Positions 1 to 9,991 of a stretch of DNA of 64,000 bases are shown one piece after another. A program made the translations under genes and the position numbers. Below the pieces are notes generated by a model. It was not told the DNA's origin. It saw only the letters and a list, made by a program, of their open reading frames with translations, and did no database searches. Source of the stretch: Symploca sp. SIO1C2 (GTDB lineage: Bacteria; Cyanobacteriota; Cyanobacteriia; Cyanobacteriales; Coleofasciculaceae); NCBI GenBank assembly GCA_010672925.1, contig JAAHFP010000013.1, forward strand, positions 1 to 64,000. The letters are read 5' to 3'. Position 1 is the stretch's first letter; every line of letters begins with the position of its first letter.

Positions 1-192
1 TTTGAGGGAGAATTCATGAAATTTACACTCTTTATATCAAAAAAATATTATTACCTCAATGCCAGGATACCTGGGATGAGCTAGTCTTGACTCTCCGAAG
101 AAAGCTCCAAGCCAAGACTAAAGCCAAAGAGTCTTCAGCACTTTCATAAACAAAACTTATCACCCTAACTACTGGAGAGCCAGTCTCCTTTA

Positions 193-1203
193 ATGCTGAA
201 TATTATGACCCTGGCTTACCAGGGAATGTTAATTGAGGATTTACCTAACAATAATTTAGAACAGCGACGCCAACATCTTTTTAATGCTTATGTAGAAAGA
301 ATGTTTCAGCGTCGGGGTGCCCATAGTCCCTATCCTCAACAGCAGACAAAACGCTGGCTGAGGTGGCTGGCAAAGCAGATGTCAGAGAAATCCCAAACAG
401 TTTTTTTGATTGAGCGCCTGCAACCTAGTTGGTTAGAAACTAACTGGCAAAAATGGATGTATGCCATTGGTATTGCTGTTATGGGTGGATTAATTATTGG
501 GTTAGGTGCTGGGTTGAGTATCGAGTTGATTTTGGGCAAGGGAGTGATACTCATGGGCGGGCTAATTTTGGGACTAGGTGGTGGATTAATTGCAGGACTG
601 ATTCTGAGGCTAGTTCTCCATCAAATAGAACCAGTTGAACATATAAAATGGTCATGGGTAAAAGCTAAAAATAACCTCGTTATTGGTTTACGCATAGGAC
701 TCATTGTCGGACTAATTTTTGGGTTCAGTAGTGGACTAATTATGTTTTCAATCTCTGGACAAGCTGTAGCGATACAAGAGGGTTTAATTTATGGTTGCAG
801 TGGACTAGGAACGGGAATAGTTTTTATCTTGTTGCGTGGTTTAACTGGGGGTGGTATTGAAACAACGACCACACCTAATCAAGGGATATGGCAATCAGCT
901 CAAAATAGTATGGTCTTTACTGTGATAGGAGTGCTAGCAATGGGAGTATTTGCTTATTTGTTAGATGTCCCCATTTTTCTTGGAGCATTTGTGGGACTTG
1001 TGTTTGGCCTATTTTGTCCTGCTGGTATAGCTTGTATGCAACACCTAAACCTGCGTCTAGTGCTGTACTGCAACGGCTATATTCCCTGGAACTATGCCCG
1101 TTTCCTCGACTATACTACGCGGCTCATCTTCTTGCAAAAAGTCGGTGGTGGCTACATCTTTATCCATCGGTTGCTGTTAGAACATTTTGCTGCTCAGTAT
1201 TGA
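193..1203 (+). pseudogene. C-terminal remnant of a NACHT-family NTPase with glycine-rich membrane region
   Basis: The first residues (PLMLNIMTLAYQGM) and the stretch from about residue 25 (LFNAYVERMFQRRG, then RWLRWLAKQM and QTVFLIERLQPSWL) match the part that follows the NTPase core in cyanobacterial NACHT proteins. After this come several Gly-rich hydrophobic segments (about residues 90-280), as in the membrane tails of that family. The reading frame extends upstream as LLESQSPL and is then closed by TAA at 166-168. No Walker A or B motif occurs in any frame of bases 1-192, so the ATPase half is missing. There is no ribosome-binding site before the ATG. Best explanation: a decayed 3' end of a larger gene. 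A short functional membrane protein is less likely. Bases 1-192 contain a small frame ending in TCATAA near 150 that I do not recognise. Confidence 0.6.
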
Positions 1204-1422
1204 TAAGGACTCAGGAATCAGAAGACAGTCCTCATATGCGATCGCTTACGCCCAATTATAATGACCTGAATCTACGTTATGTTTTTATTCGCGAATAAAG
1301 AATTACTCCTCTCTATGTATTGTCCAAAACGGGATGCTCCCCAATAATTAAGTGTTTTCGACGATGGCAATGCGTCAGAAGCCGTGTTAATATCAGCATT
1401 GCTATTTCTGCTTATGCCTGCG

Positions 1423-2679
1423 ATGGAAAACGCTCATGCTTTGTTGGTTGGTATTGCTAACTACCAATCAATTAATAGGCTTCCAGAAACTGTTCTTAAA
1501 GATGCTCAGGATATTTATGAGCTGCTGATTAGTCCACAGCACTGTGGATATGTAGGGGATAACGTACAATTGTTGTTAGATGGTCAGGCAACAAAGGCAA
1601 ATTTAACTCAGGCACTCACTCAATTAGCCCAGCGTTGTAATCAAGATTCTACTGTTTTTATCTATATTTCTAGTCATGGTGGACAGGTAGAGTTTGGTTC
1701 TTATGCAGGGGAGTATCTGTTACCGGTGGATACAGACTATACATCGGAGGAATCATTAGCTCAAACGGCGATTTCTGGTACTCAGTTCACTGATGCTTTA
1801 CGGGCAGTCCCGGCTCAGAAAATTGTAGTTGTTTTTGATTGCTGTCATTCTGGTGGTATTGGTCAACCAAAGAATGTCACTGCAGCAAGTATCAAATCTG
1901 GATTACCGGAAAGTTATTACGATGTTCTTAAGGAAGGTCGAGGTAGGGTGATTCTGGCATCTTCTCGTAGCAGTGAGTTTTCTTACATCCTTCCTAATGC
2001 TGATAATAGCTTATTTACAACGCATCTCTTGGCGGGAATGCGGGGCAAAATCTCTAGTGATGATGGTACGATCTGTATCTTTAATCTATTTGAGTATATT
2101 CAACCCTTAGTTACTAGTGAACAACCTAATCAGCACCCTATTTTTAAAGCGGAATTAGAGGATAATTTTCCCATTGCTCTCTACTTAGGTGGGAAAAAGC
2201 ATGTTGTAGGTGTTGATGATGATGGCTTTCGCTATGATGCTTACATCAGTTATGTAGATGAAGAACCTGATACAACTTGGGTCTGGGAAACTTTAGTGCC
2301 ACGCTTAGAGGATGCGGGGCTAAGGATTGCAGTTTCTGGTGAGGTAGAAATATTTGGTGTGGCGCGGGTGGTGAATATTGAACGCGGCATTAGACAATCT
2401 AAGCGTACTGTGATTGTACTATCCGATTTATATATGGCAAATAATATTGCAGAATTTGAGAATACATTGGCTCAATTTTTGGGACTTGAAGAAGGGGCGG
2501 CTCGTTTATTGCCAGTTTGCACTGTAGCAATTGACTCTAATCTTTTCCCATATAGGCTTAAACAACTATCTCTGGCTAAGCTATATCATCCTCGACGTGC
2601 TCAACGGGAATTTAAGAAGTTGATTGAACAGTTACAACAACCATTGCCTCGGCGAACAGGTGATGGACTCTTTCAATAA
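1423..2679 (+). CDS. Caspase-like (peptidase C14) protease fused to a TIR domain
   Basis: Residues 1-250 form a metacaspase-like p20/p10 fold: N-terminal strand ALLVGIANY, catalytic His in the SSHGG motif (about His85) and catalytic Cys in FDCCHSGG (about Cys141). Residues about 268-390 are a TIR domain (YDAYISY start, then GIRQSKRTVIVLSDLYMAN). The position of the TIR NADase glutamate is occupied by Glu346. I chose ATG 1423 (MENAHALLVG) because caspase-domain proteins of this type start a few residues before the first strand; GTG 1384 and ATG 1414 are in frame alternatives. The next gene, 90 bases on, carries a related TIR domain on an ATPase with WD40 repeats. The pair resembles a sensor plus protease effector. 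The role in cell death or phage defence is inference. Confidence 0.8.
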   Translation: MENAHALLVGIANYQSINRLPETVLKDAQDIYELLISPQHCGYVGDNVQLLLDGQATKANLTQALTQLAQRCNQDSTVFIYISSHGGQVEFGSYAGEYLLPVDTDYTSEESLAQTAISGTQFTDALRAVPAQKIVVVFDCCHSGGIGQPKNVTAASIKSGLPESYYDVLKEGRGRVILASSRSSEFSYILPNADNSLFTTHLLAGMRGKISSDDGTICIFNLFEYIQPLVTSEQPNQHPIFKAELEDNFPIALYLGGKKHVVGVDDDGFRYDAYISYVDEEPDTTWVWETLVPRLEDAGLRIAVSGEVEIFGVARVVNIERGIRQSKRTVIVLSDLYMANNIAEFENTLAQFLGLEEGAARLLPVCTVAIDSNLFPYRLKQLSLAKLYHPRRAQREFKKLIEQLQQPLPRRTGDGLFQ

Positions 2680-2769
2680 TTGATAATGAACAATGGATAA
2701 TGCATAATTACCATTTTTTGAATTGTTTTGACTTTTCAGTTCCGATGAAAAAAAAGCAAATGTAGGAAT

Positions 2770-5700
2770 ATGGTAGCAACTTACGACTTTTTTGTATCTT
2801 ATGCTGAAGCGGATGGAGCTTGGGTAGAAGGCTACCTGTTAGATTCACTGCAAGCAGCAGGTATTCGATGTCACTCTGAGGCTGCTTTCCGTTTGGGTGT
2901 ACCTCGGATTCTGGAATTCGAGAGTGCAATTAGACGAAGCCAGCGTACTTTGCTGGTGCTTTCTCCTGCATATATAGCAAACAGTGTTAACCAGTTTGTT
3001 GATCTGCTGGCTCAGTTTTATGGATTGGAAACAGGGCAGTGGCCAGTGATTCCCCTTATTTTGCGTCCGGTTCAACTACCACTTTACTTGAACACTCTCA
3101 CTAAATTGGACGCTACTAATGAGGAGAAGTGGCAACAGGTAATTAAACGCCTTTGTGATGATGTACAGCGTCCGGTTCCCAATTCTTTACCTAAGCCACT
3201 ATGTCCTTATCCTGGAATGATACCTTTTAGTGAGGCAGACAGTGAACGCTTTTTTGGGCGTGACCAGGAAGTTGAACAACTTATTAATCGCCTGCGCTTG
3301 TATCCGTTTGTTTCTGTTATTGGTCCTTCTGGAAGTGGAAAATCTTCTCTGGTGTTTGCGGGACTCGTTCCTGCTTTGCGTGACAGCAGACTTTTTGGTT
3401 CCGGTGAGTGGTTGGTTCGGACGATTCGCCCTGGTGAAATGCCGATAACAGCCCTAGAATCAGCATTGGGGAGTGATCTAACTAATCCAATGTTAGCAGT
3501 TACAAAAGCCCTCAGTACCCAGCCCAATGCTCAACGATTGTTATTAGTTGTAGACCAACTAGAGGAAGTATTTACCGTTGCTAACCAGCAGGCATTACCT
3601 TTCCAGAATGCTTTGTTGAGTTTAGTGGAAACTCCTAACAGCTATGTGATTGTAACTGTTAGGGCTGATTTTTATCCTGACTTGATGGAGTCGCCACTTT
3701 GGCCAAAGATTCAGTCCTATCGGCGGGAGTTACTACCTTTGGATGCGAAGGGATTGCATCAGGCTATTATTAAACCAGCGGAGAATGTGAGTGTATTTAT
3801 AGAAGCTGCTTTAATAGAACGTTTGGTGACAGATGCGGCGGGGGAACCGGGAGTTTTACCTTTGATTCAAGAGACTCTTGTGCTGCTATGGGAAAAATTG
3901 GAGCGGCGATTTTTACCCCTTAGAGCCTATGAAGCTTTGGTGCTTACTAGCAAAACTTACAGAAATTTTGATGGTAGCAATCGTACAGGATTGCAAGCTG
4001 CGATCGCAAATCGTGCTGATGTGGTTGTAGTAGCATTGGATGAAAAACAACGGTCAATTGCCCGTCGTATATTTCTCCGTTTAATTCAGTTTGGTGAAGG
4101 ACGTGCTGATACTCGTCGCCAGCAATCAGTTAATGCATTACGTGCTGTAGGCGATGAAGTAGAGGTGTTTGATCAGACTTTGCTCTATCTAGCAGATTGT
4201 CGCTTAGTAACTCTTAGCGGTGAAGAAGAAGATGTTGATAGAAAAGTGGATATTGCCCATGAATCTTTAATCAGTGCTTGGCCTGCTTTACAATGGTGGC
4301 TCAATGAGCGCCGAGAGGCAGAACAGATTCGTAGGCGCTTGATGCGTCAAGTAGAAGAATGGATACGGTTAGGAAAAGATAGTGGAGGACTACTGGATAA
4401 GACAGAATTGGCAGAAGCTGGTAGTTGGTTGAGTAGTCCTGATGCTGATGATTTAGGCCGCGATGAGACAATGCTAGAACTAATAGAAGCTAGTGAGCGG
4501 AAAATTCAGCAAGAGGAAGAAAAGGAAAGAAAATCGGAAAAAACAATTCAGAGGAGGGCTATAGCTGCGTCCATCTTTGCAGTAGCAGCAATTACAGCAG
4601 CTATCAGTTTTTTGTGGCAGTTGAAGCAAGCACGACAGGAGGAAATCAAGAATTTAACTGCCTCATCTGAGGCGCATCTTTCTAATGATGAGCAGATTGA
4701 GGCACTATTAGTAAGTGTGGAGGCTGGTGAAAAACTCAAAAAGCCAGTTGTTTCGTTGCCATTTGTTTCGTCATTGCCATTTTTTTCGTTACCAGATAGT
4801 TTCAAGATGGAAACGGTGGCAACTCTTGCCAAGGCAGTCTACGAAGTACAAGAGTTTAATCGCTTAGAGGGGCATAGTGGTAGAGTCCGGGATGTCAGTT
4901 TTAGCCCAAACGGTGAAAGACTTGCCTCGGCTAGTGATGATAATACGGTCAAACTTTGGAGCAAAGAGGGTAAATTGCTCCAAACCTTGAAGGGGCACAG
5001 TGATATAGTTACTAGTGTTAGTTTTAGTCCCGATAGTGAAATAATCGCCTCAACCAGTAGAGACACAACCATAAAACTTTGGAGTAAGGATGGCGAATTG
5101 CTCCAAACCTTGGAGGGACACCAAAATAAAGTCACCAGTGTGAGTTTTAGTCCAGATGGCAACAAAATTGTTTCAGGGAGTGATGATAGTACAGTCAAAC
5201 TTTGGAGTAAGGATGGCAAATTGCTCCAAACTTTGGATGGGCACGAAAGTTCAGTCACCAGTGTGAGTTTTAGTCCAGATGGCAACAAAATTGTTTCAGG
5301 GGGTAAAGACGGTAAAGTCAAACTCTGGAACCTTGACGGCGAGAAGCTTCAAAATATTACTCATGGCAATCTGGTTACCAGCGTAAATTTTAGTCCAGAT
5401 GGTCAAAGAATTGCCTCTGCCAGTGAAGACGGTATCATCAAACTCTGGATTGATAACCAAGGGTCTTATGAAGCCCCAGCAGATGACCAAGGGCTTGATG
5501 AGTGGAATGCTTCCAATAAGTCAGTTAATGATGTGAGTTTCAGTGTCGATGGTCAAAGAATTGCTACAGCGGATGAGGACAATACTGTCCAAATCTGGGA
5601 CCTCGAAGGCGATTTGCTCGAAACCTTAGGGGGTCATCAAGCCCCAGTGAAGAGCGTGAGTTTTAGTCCCAACAAGGACATCCCACTTCTTGCTTCAGCT

Positions 5701-6747
5701 GGTGACGATAACAGCATCAAACTTTGGATGCTTAAGAACCAAGCTTTGCAAGTTTTAAAGGGGGATGACGTTTCCGATTCCTGGAAGAGTGCAAGGTTCA
5801 GTCCCAACGGCCAAATTCTTGCCTCGATTAATTCGGGCGATAACATAATAAAATTATGGCAACTCAATGGTGGGCGACTTAAAAACTTGGGAACACTTAG
5901 TGAGCCGATTAACAACATCAGATTTAGCCCGGATAGTCAGAAGATTGCTTCATTCAAGGATAATACTTTAAAAATCAAGGATAATACTTTAAAAATCTGG
6001 GACCTCAATGGCAATTTGCTCCAAACTTTGCCAGGTCACAGCGAACAAGTTACAGGCATAGACTTTAGTCCAGATGGTAAATTTCTTGCCTCAACCAGTT
6101 CTGATCAAACTATCAAACTCTGGAGTATCAATGATGGGCAGTCTCAAACCTTGGGAACACTTAGTGAGCCGATTAACAACATCAGATTTAGCCCAGATGG
6201 TCAGAAGATTGCTTCATTAAGTGATAATAATCAAAACAATATAAAAATCTGGGATCTCAATGACAAATTGCTCCAAACTTTGCCAGGTCACAATGGGAGA
6301 GTTATGAACATAAATTTTAGCCCAGATAGTAAAGTTTTTGCCTCAAGCAGTTTTGATCAAACCATCAAACTCTGGAACCTGAACAATTACCAAGAGCTTG
6401 CAACCCTCAAACATAGCGAGAGAGATGGGGAGGTGGTTTTCTCTCCTAATGGTAAATTTCTGGCCTCAATCGCTTGGGACAACAGGGTAAAACTCTGGAG
6501 TCTTGACGGCAGGGAAATCACCACTTTAAAGGGTTCTGGCAGTAGTATCTTGAAAATAAGTTTTAGCGAGGATAGTAAGATACTGGCCGCAACCAGTGGA
6601 GATAACCAAGTTGCTATTTGGAATTTGGAGTTAGAGTATCTGCTGAAACACGGATGTAATTGGTTGAGTAATTATCTCACAATTGACGGAAGTGACGAAA
6701 GTGCCCTAGCAGAAGAGCAAAAACTCTGTAAAAAAATCTTAAAATAA
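2770..6747 (+). CDS. TIR - nSTAND ATPase - transmembrane - 14 WD40 repeats
   Basis: Residues 1-110 are a TIR domain. Residues about 145-560 are an nSTAND-type P-loop NTPase with Walker A GPSGSGKS (185-192) and Walker B LLLVVDQLEEVF (about 257-268). One hydrophobic helix follows at about 598-618. From about 697 to 1290 I count 14 WD40 repeats (GH...SFSPDG...KLW), enough for two seven-bladed propellers, then a short Cys-containing tail. STAND proteins of this build are switch ATPases: the repeats sense a ligand and the N-terminal domain signals. The TIR aligns without gaps to that of the upstream caspase-TIR protein, but Val77 replaces its Glu346, so this TIR may recruit rather than cleave NAD. 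Some WD40 units are near-identical, showing recent internal duplication. The gene overlaps the convergent gene by 9 bases. Confidence 0.85.
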   Translation: MVATYDFFVSYAEADGAWVEGYLLDSLQAAGIRCHSEAAFRLGVPRILEFESAIRRSQRTLLVLSPAYIANSVNQFVDLLAQFYGLETGQWPVIPLILRPVQLPLYLNTLTKLDATNEEKWQQVIKRLCDDVQRPVPNSLPKPLCPYPGMIPFSEADSERFFGRDQEVEQLINRLRLYPFVSVIGPSGSGKSSLVFAGLVPALRDSRLFGSGEWLVRTIRPGEMPITALESALGSDLTNPMLAVTKALSTQPNAQRLLLVVDQLEEVFTVANQQALPFQNALLSLVETPNSYVIVTVRADFYPDLMESPLWPKIQSYRRELLPLDAKGLHQAIIKPAENVSVFIEAALIERLVTDAAGEPGVLPLIQETLVLLWEKLERRFLPLRAYEALVLTSKTYRNFDGSNRTGLQAAIANRADVVVVALDEKQRSIARRIFLRLIQFGEGRADTRRQQSVNALRAVGDEVEVFDQTLLYLADCRLVTLSGEEEDVDRKVDIAHESLISAWPALQWWLNERREAEQIRRRLMRQVEEWIRLGKDSGGLLDKTELAEAGSWLSSPDADDLGRDETMLELIEASERKIQQEEEKERKSEKTIQRRAIAASIFAVAAITAAISFLWQLKQARQEEIKNLTASSEAHLSNDEQIEALLVSVEAGEKLKKPVVSLPFVSSLPFFSLPDSFKMETVATLAKAVYEVQEFNRLEGHSGRVRDVSFSPNGERLASASDDNTVKLWSKEGKLLQTLKGHSDIVTSVSFSPDSEIIASTSRDTTIKLWSKDGELLQTLEGHQNKVTSVSFSPDGNKIVSGSDDSTVKLWSKDGKLLQTLDGHESSVTSVSFSPDGNKIVSGGKDGKVKLWNLDGEKLQNITHGNLVTSVNFSPDGQRIASASEDGIIKLWIDNQGSYEAPADDQGLDEWNASNKSVNDVSFSVDGQRIATADEDNTVQIWDLEGDLLETLGGHQAPVKSVSFSPNKDIPLLASAGDDNSIKLWMLKNQALQVLKGDDVSDSWKSARFSPNGQILASINSGDNIIKLWQLNGGRLKNLGTLSEPINNIRFSPDSQKIASFKDNTLKIKDNTLKIWDLNGNLLQTLPGHSEQVTGIDFSPDGKFLASTSSDQTIKLWSINDGQSQTLGTLSEPINNIRFSPDGQKIASLSDNNQNNIKIWDLNDKLLQTLPGHNGRVMNINFSPDSKVFASSSFDQTIKLWNLNNYQELATLKHSERDGEVVFSPNGKFLASIAWDNRVKLWSLDGREITTLKGSGSSILKISFSEDSKILAATSGDNQVAIWNLELEYLLKHGCNWLSNYLTIDGSDESALAEEQKLCKKILK

Positions 6748-8505
6748 AGGAATATTGACTCCAAAATTTACCCCAATGGAAATATCGTTAAAATTCCGAG
6801 AATTGCCAACGAGTAAATCAAAAGAGTCTCCGAAAAGATAGGATAATGATGCACCAATAAATATATTCGGATCCAACTTGTAAATCATTTGAGCGCTCAC
6901 CTGATGTCTGGTATCAAGGCGGCTTTGGCGGGTGAAGTCATCATAGATAAACCGATAATTTAACAGCCCTTGCAGCTGAGGACTGATATCAGAACCTAAA
7001 CTCAAGTTCAAAGCATTAGAAACTCGACTTTGAATCTCTGGTTCAGCAAAGCTAACTTTTAGTTGATAGCCTGAATCGAGAAATAGATCCGATGAAAACC
7101 GATCCACCCGCCTGACTGTAAATTGTGCTGAATTTTCGATTAAATCATCGAACGAACCAGTCCCGTAGAGTTGCCGATGTTCCCATCCTAGTTCACCGGA
7201 CATCTTGTTATCCAATTCCTGTAGCACCCCAAGACCAATATTCAAAGAGTTGTAGCCATCTGCTTCCTCCGCAAATCGCAAAAAACTACCTCCCACATCA
7301 GCTGCTAGGCGTGTCTCTGCTCCCAATTCCGGTGTTGCTAGCAAAGTAACAACATTTACAAAAGCCGTATTTTCAGTAGGTGATAGGGCAGCGATATCAG
7401 AATTAGTCAGAATTGAAGAGAGCAACTGCAACCGTACATTTGGTACAGGGCGTAGTAGACTCAGCATAAATTGGTCGTCTTCTTCTTCGACATCCTCACC
7501 AGGGGGAGGCTCAGGAAAACTATCCTGCTTCTCTTCAGTTACGGAATTTTGGGATTGAAAGGATTCAGGAGATAGGGGATTGTTGTTGAGAGGAACAGAG
7601 GCAAACTGTTGCTGAGGAATTGTTTGGGTGTTCTGTGGGATAAAGTCTGGATTTACTAACTCATCACTTAGTGGTAGTTGTTGATTTTCTTCGACTGTTT
7701 GGGAAATTTCTGCAGTAGCCATGGCTTCAATCGGTATGGTATTTGCCATTGAATGAGCCATATAGAGAAGATTCTGGCGTTCCTGGGCGAGAAAACTGAC
7801 TGTATAGATCATCTGGTCTTGTTCCCACATCACTGATGAAAGTGACCGGGGTGGGTTTTGTTTTGCCCCCTCCAACAGATATCCCAGAGTATCTTTTGCC
7901 AAGGTGATTGGTGCTGCTGCCTGATGTTGCTCTAATGCTTGCTGGGCAGTAGAGGAAGTCTGGCTATCTACGGAAAAACTACCCACCATGCAAGATGGGG
8001 AACCAGTATCACAACTGAAGAGGCTGACTGTCAGACTAGGGGGTGACCGAAAAGAAAAAACTCGAACTAAATATTGGTTTGTTTCTTCGTCTGAGCTATT
8101 CCTAGATAGAATTCTAGATGGTAAACGCATCGTCCAACCAGAGGGTAAGCTATCTCTGATTTGTTCCAGATAGGGAGCAAAAATATTACCAGAGGTGGCT
8201 GAGTCTTTCAGTGCAACTTCTAACGCTATTTTTTTTTCTGTTAAATTCCGCAAGTTCACACCAAATCCGGTTACCATAGAGCCGTTTTCAGCCAACGGCG
8301 AAATCTCTGTAGAGACGCGCCATGGCGCGTCTCTACAATGTGGGCATAGCGAGTATCGCGATACCGGATTGGGTCTCACTGTGCTGTCTTTGGTTTGGAC
8401 TAGAGATTCTTGGGGCAGGGTTAGCTTTTGAGTAAACCCTGCTTTTACTGGGAGTACGCTTCCCCAAATTACCGAAACAGCAAATAGGAAAAATCTTTTG
8501 CTCAT
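6739..8505 (-). CDS. Secreted outer-membrane barrel-like protein, unknown function
   Basis: 588 residues. A signal peptide is clear (MSKRFFLFAVSVIWG... ending near VKAG). The middle (about residues 240-360) is low-complexity, rich in Gln, Pro, Ser and acidic residues. The last 210 residues have alternating short amphipathic strands and end in a terminal Phe (GVNIPLF), typical of an outer-membrane beta-barrel. Residues following the signal peptide (about 42-80, including RYSLCPHCRDAPW) are encoded by an inserted interspersed repeat (see 8260-8374), so this N-terminal part is not original protein. The next gene on the same strand encodes another exported protein; the two may form a unit. I do not recognise the family. 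Confidence 0.6.
   Translation of the reverse strand: MSKRFFLFAVSVIWGSVLPVKAGFTQKLTLPQESLVQTKDSTVRPNPVSRYSLCPHCRDAPWRVSTEISPLAENGSMVTGFGVNLRNLTEKKIALEVALKDSATSGNIFAPYLEQIRDSLPSGWTMRLPSRILSRNSSDEETNQYLVRVFSFRSPPSLTVSLFSCDTGSPSCMVGSFSVDSQTSSTAQQALEQHQAAAPITLAKDTLGYLLEGAKQNPPRSLSSVMWEQDQMIYTVSFLAQERQNLLYMAHSMANTIPIEAMATAEISQTVEENQQLPLSDELVNPDFIPQNTQTIPQQQFASVPLNNNPLSPESFQSQNSVTEEKQDSFPEPPPGEDVEEEDDQFMLSLLRPVPNVRLQLLSSILTNSDIAALSPTENTAFVNVVTLLATPELGAETRLAADVGGSFLRFAEEADGYNSLNIGLGVLQELDNKMSGELGWEHRQLYGTGSFDDLIENSAQFTVRRVDRFSSDLFLDSGYQLKVSFAEPEIQSRVSNALNLSLGSDISPQLQGLLNYRFIYDDFTRQSRLDTRHQVSAQMIYKLDPNIFIGASLSYLFGDSFDLLVGNSRNFNDISIGVNFGVNIPLF
8260..8374. repeat. Palindromic interspersed element inserted in frame in a coding gene
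   Basis: The ends are ACCAAATCCGGT (8260-8271) and ACCGGATTGGGT (8363-8374), a 12-base inverted repeat with one mismatch. Inside are a perfect 30-base palindrome (8308-8337, centred on CGCCATGGCG) and the 12-base palindrome GTATCGCGATAC (8353-8364). A related copy lies in non-coding DNA at 54175-54317, and part of the core recurs near 16312-16362. About 38 codons are added to the host gene without a frameshift or stop. Confidence 0.75.
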
Positions 8506-8616
8506 AATTACTTATAATTCTCTTCTAATCTGAAAATAGACACGGAGACGCGGAGAGAAGGATTTTCATTCTTTGTTGTGAGCTTTCGCTTATGGGAGTC
8601 TGACTTATCCTTAGAA

Positions 8617-9489
8617 TTAAACACCTCCGAAAGCAGGGAAGGGGAAGCCGTCATCAACGGGAGCAGTAAATGTCGGAAGATCTATAACAGTTGTGAGTTC
8701 ACTTAGTCCTGACTCGTCTTGTGCCCTCGATGCCTCACAAGTTTCCTGCCGAATCTTACTGAGTAGTTCCCGAATCTCTGTTGATTGTTGATTTACATAT
8801 GCCTCATGTCTTTCTCCACATCCTAAACCCAAAGCTATTCGATTATCCTCATAGAATCTTCGCAGACTAAATTCCCCTCGCTGCAATCCCCCATCAGCTG
8901 ACACCACTGCAACTTCACCATTTCCCAGTTCAATGGTATTCCCATTTTGATTATTTATAACTGTAATCGGACCATCGGACAAAACCCCAACGATTGTCTC
9001 TTGAGCCTGTTTTCTTCTCCAAACAAATAGTGCCGTTCCTGTGGGTTTCAATTCGACTTCTGACGTTTCAATTTTGCAGCTTTTTGTAGGACTGTTACTA
9101 TCATGCATTGCAAGCCCACCGCCTTGGTCAATCAAAAAACCGCATCTTTCTTTTTCGGGGGAAAACTTAGAAGTAGAATTTTGACCCTGATTGTACAAAG
9201 CATGCTGAGGCAGAATCGAAAGCTTTGCCATAGCATTCTTGTGAGTTTTAAGCCAATCCCCAGGTTGTAAGTCTTGACCAGTGCTGGTGAGGCGACACCA
9301 ATTTCCCTCCTCTTCACAATTTTTTATCCTTGGGGTATGAAATACAACTCTTTTTTCAAAATTGTATATATCTACTCTCGGGGAGTTATTTTCTCTCGGT
9401 TGTTGAGCTAACGTCGGAGCTATCCAAGAAATTACCAGAAGACTGCTAGCAATCAATTTCTGGCTGAAGATCCAAGTTTTCTTTGTCAT
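8617..9489 (-). CDS. Exported FecR-like domain protein
   Basis: 290 residues with an N-terminal signal peptide (cleavage likely after APTLAQ). Residues about 60-95 (CRLTSTGQDLQPGDWLKT, then AMAKLSILP) fit the FecR-type pattern of a strand, GxxLxPGDxLxT and a loop. A second all-beta stretch runs at about 140-205. The C-terminus has a short helix pair with conserved Cys residues. In cyanobacteria such exported FecR-like proteins accompany TPR/CHAT or barrel proteins; here the downstream neighbour on the same strand is the barrel-like protein at 6739-8505. No sigma/anti-sigma partner is adjacent, so a regulatory FecR role is not supported. Confidence 0.55.
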   Translation of the reverse strand: MTKKTWIFSQKLIASSLLVISWIAPTLAQQPRENNSPRVDIYNFEKRVVFHTPRIKNCEEEGNWCRLTSTGQDLQPGDWLKTHKNAMAKLSILPQHALYNQGQNSTSKFSPEKERCGFLIDQGGGLAMHDSNSPTKSCKIETSEVELKPTGTALFVWRRKQAQETIVGVLSDGPITVINNQNGNTIELGNGEVAVVSADGGLQRGEFSLRRFYEDNRIALGLGCGERHEAYVNQQSTEIRELLSKIRQETCEASRAQDESGLSELTTVIDLPTFTAPVDDGFPFPAFGGV

Positions 9490-9991
9490 AAAACATTATC
9501 TCCCTACACAAATGCTAGGGCGATTTCATTCTAAATGGTAAAATTTTGTGTTCAGCAACAACTAAAGTTCACTAAGAATGTTCTAAGCCGCTATTTAAGA
9601 AGCATTCTTTAGAACCTTACAGCAAGAAGATATGTAAAAAAGACAGGCTCTAGCTCCAGCTCTAGCGATGTTTATGATCGCAGGAAGTGCTGGTTAAAAA
9701 TGATACCAATGTAACAGGCAGCTACCTGCTGTCTATTGTAGAGTAGTTTAACAGCAAAGCTGTTTACTAATGCTTTAAGTTTACAAATTGAAAACATGGA
9801 ACAATACGCCTCTATTGGCGGTACTATGACCAGGCTGCGAATTTGAGAAGGTCGAGTTGAGAAGGTCGAATGGGGAATTGTAGGGGCGCAATGCTTGCGC
9901 TTTTGAGAATCGATATTATGTCCTGCAAATCACCCATAATAAAAATTTCTCCGCGTCCCTGAGTCTACTTACAAATCAGGAGGAAGAACAG
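9490..9991. other. Intergenic region without a recognisable gene
   Basis: About 500 bases between two minus-strand genes. It holds short repeats: AGCTCCAGCTCTAGC near 9652, a doubled GAGAAGGTCGA near 9845-9870, and the common cyanobacterial fragment GTAGGGGCGCAATGCTTGCGC near 9879. I see no open frame with protein-like composition and no tRNA. Confidence 0.6.

Noticed and set aside
4839-5490. Minus-strand frames opposite the WD40 array
   Set aside because: Periodic antisense shadows of the repeated plus-strand WD40 codons; no start signal and no independent support.
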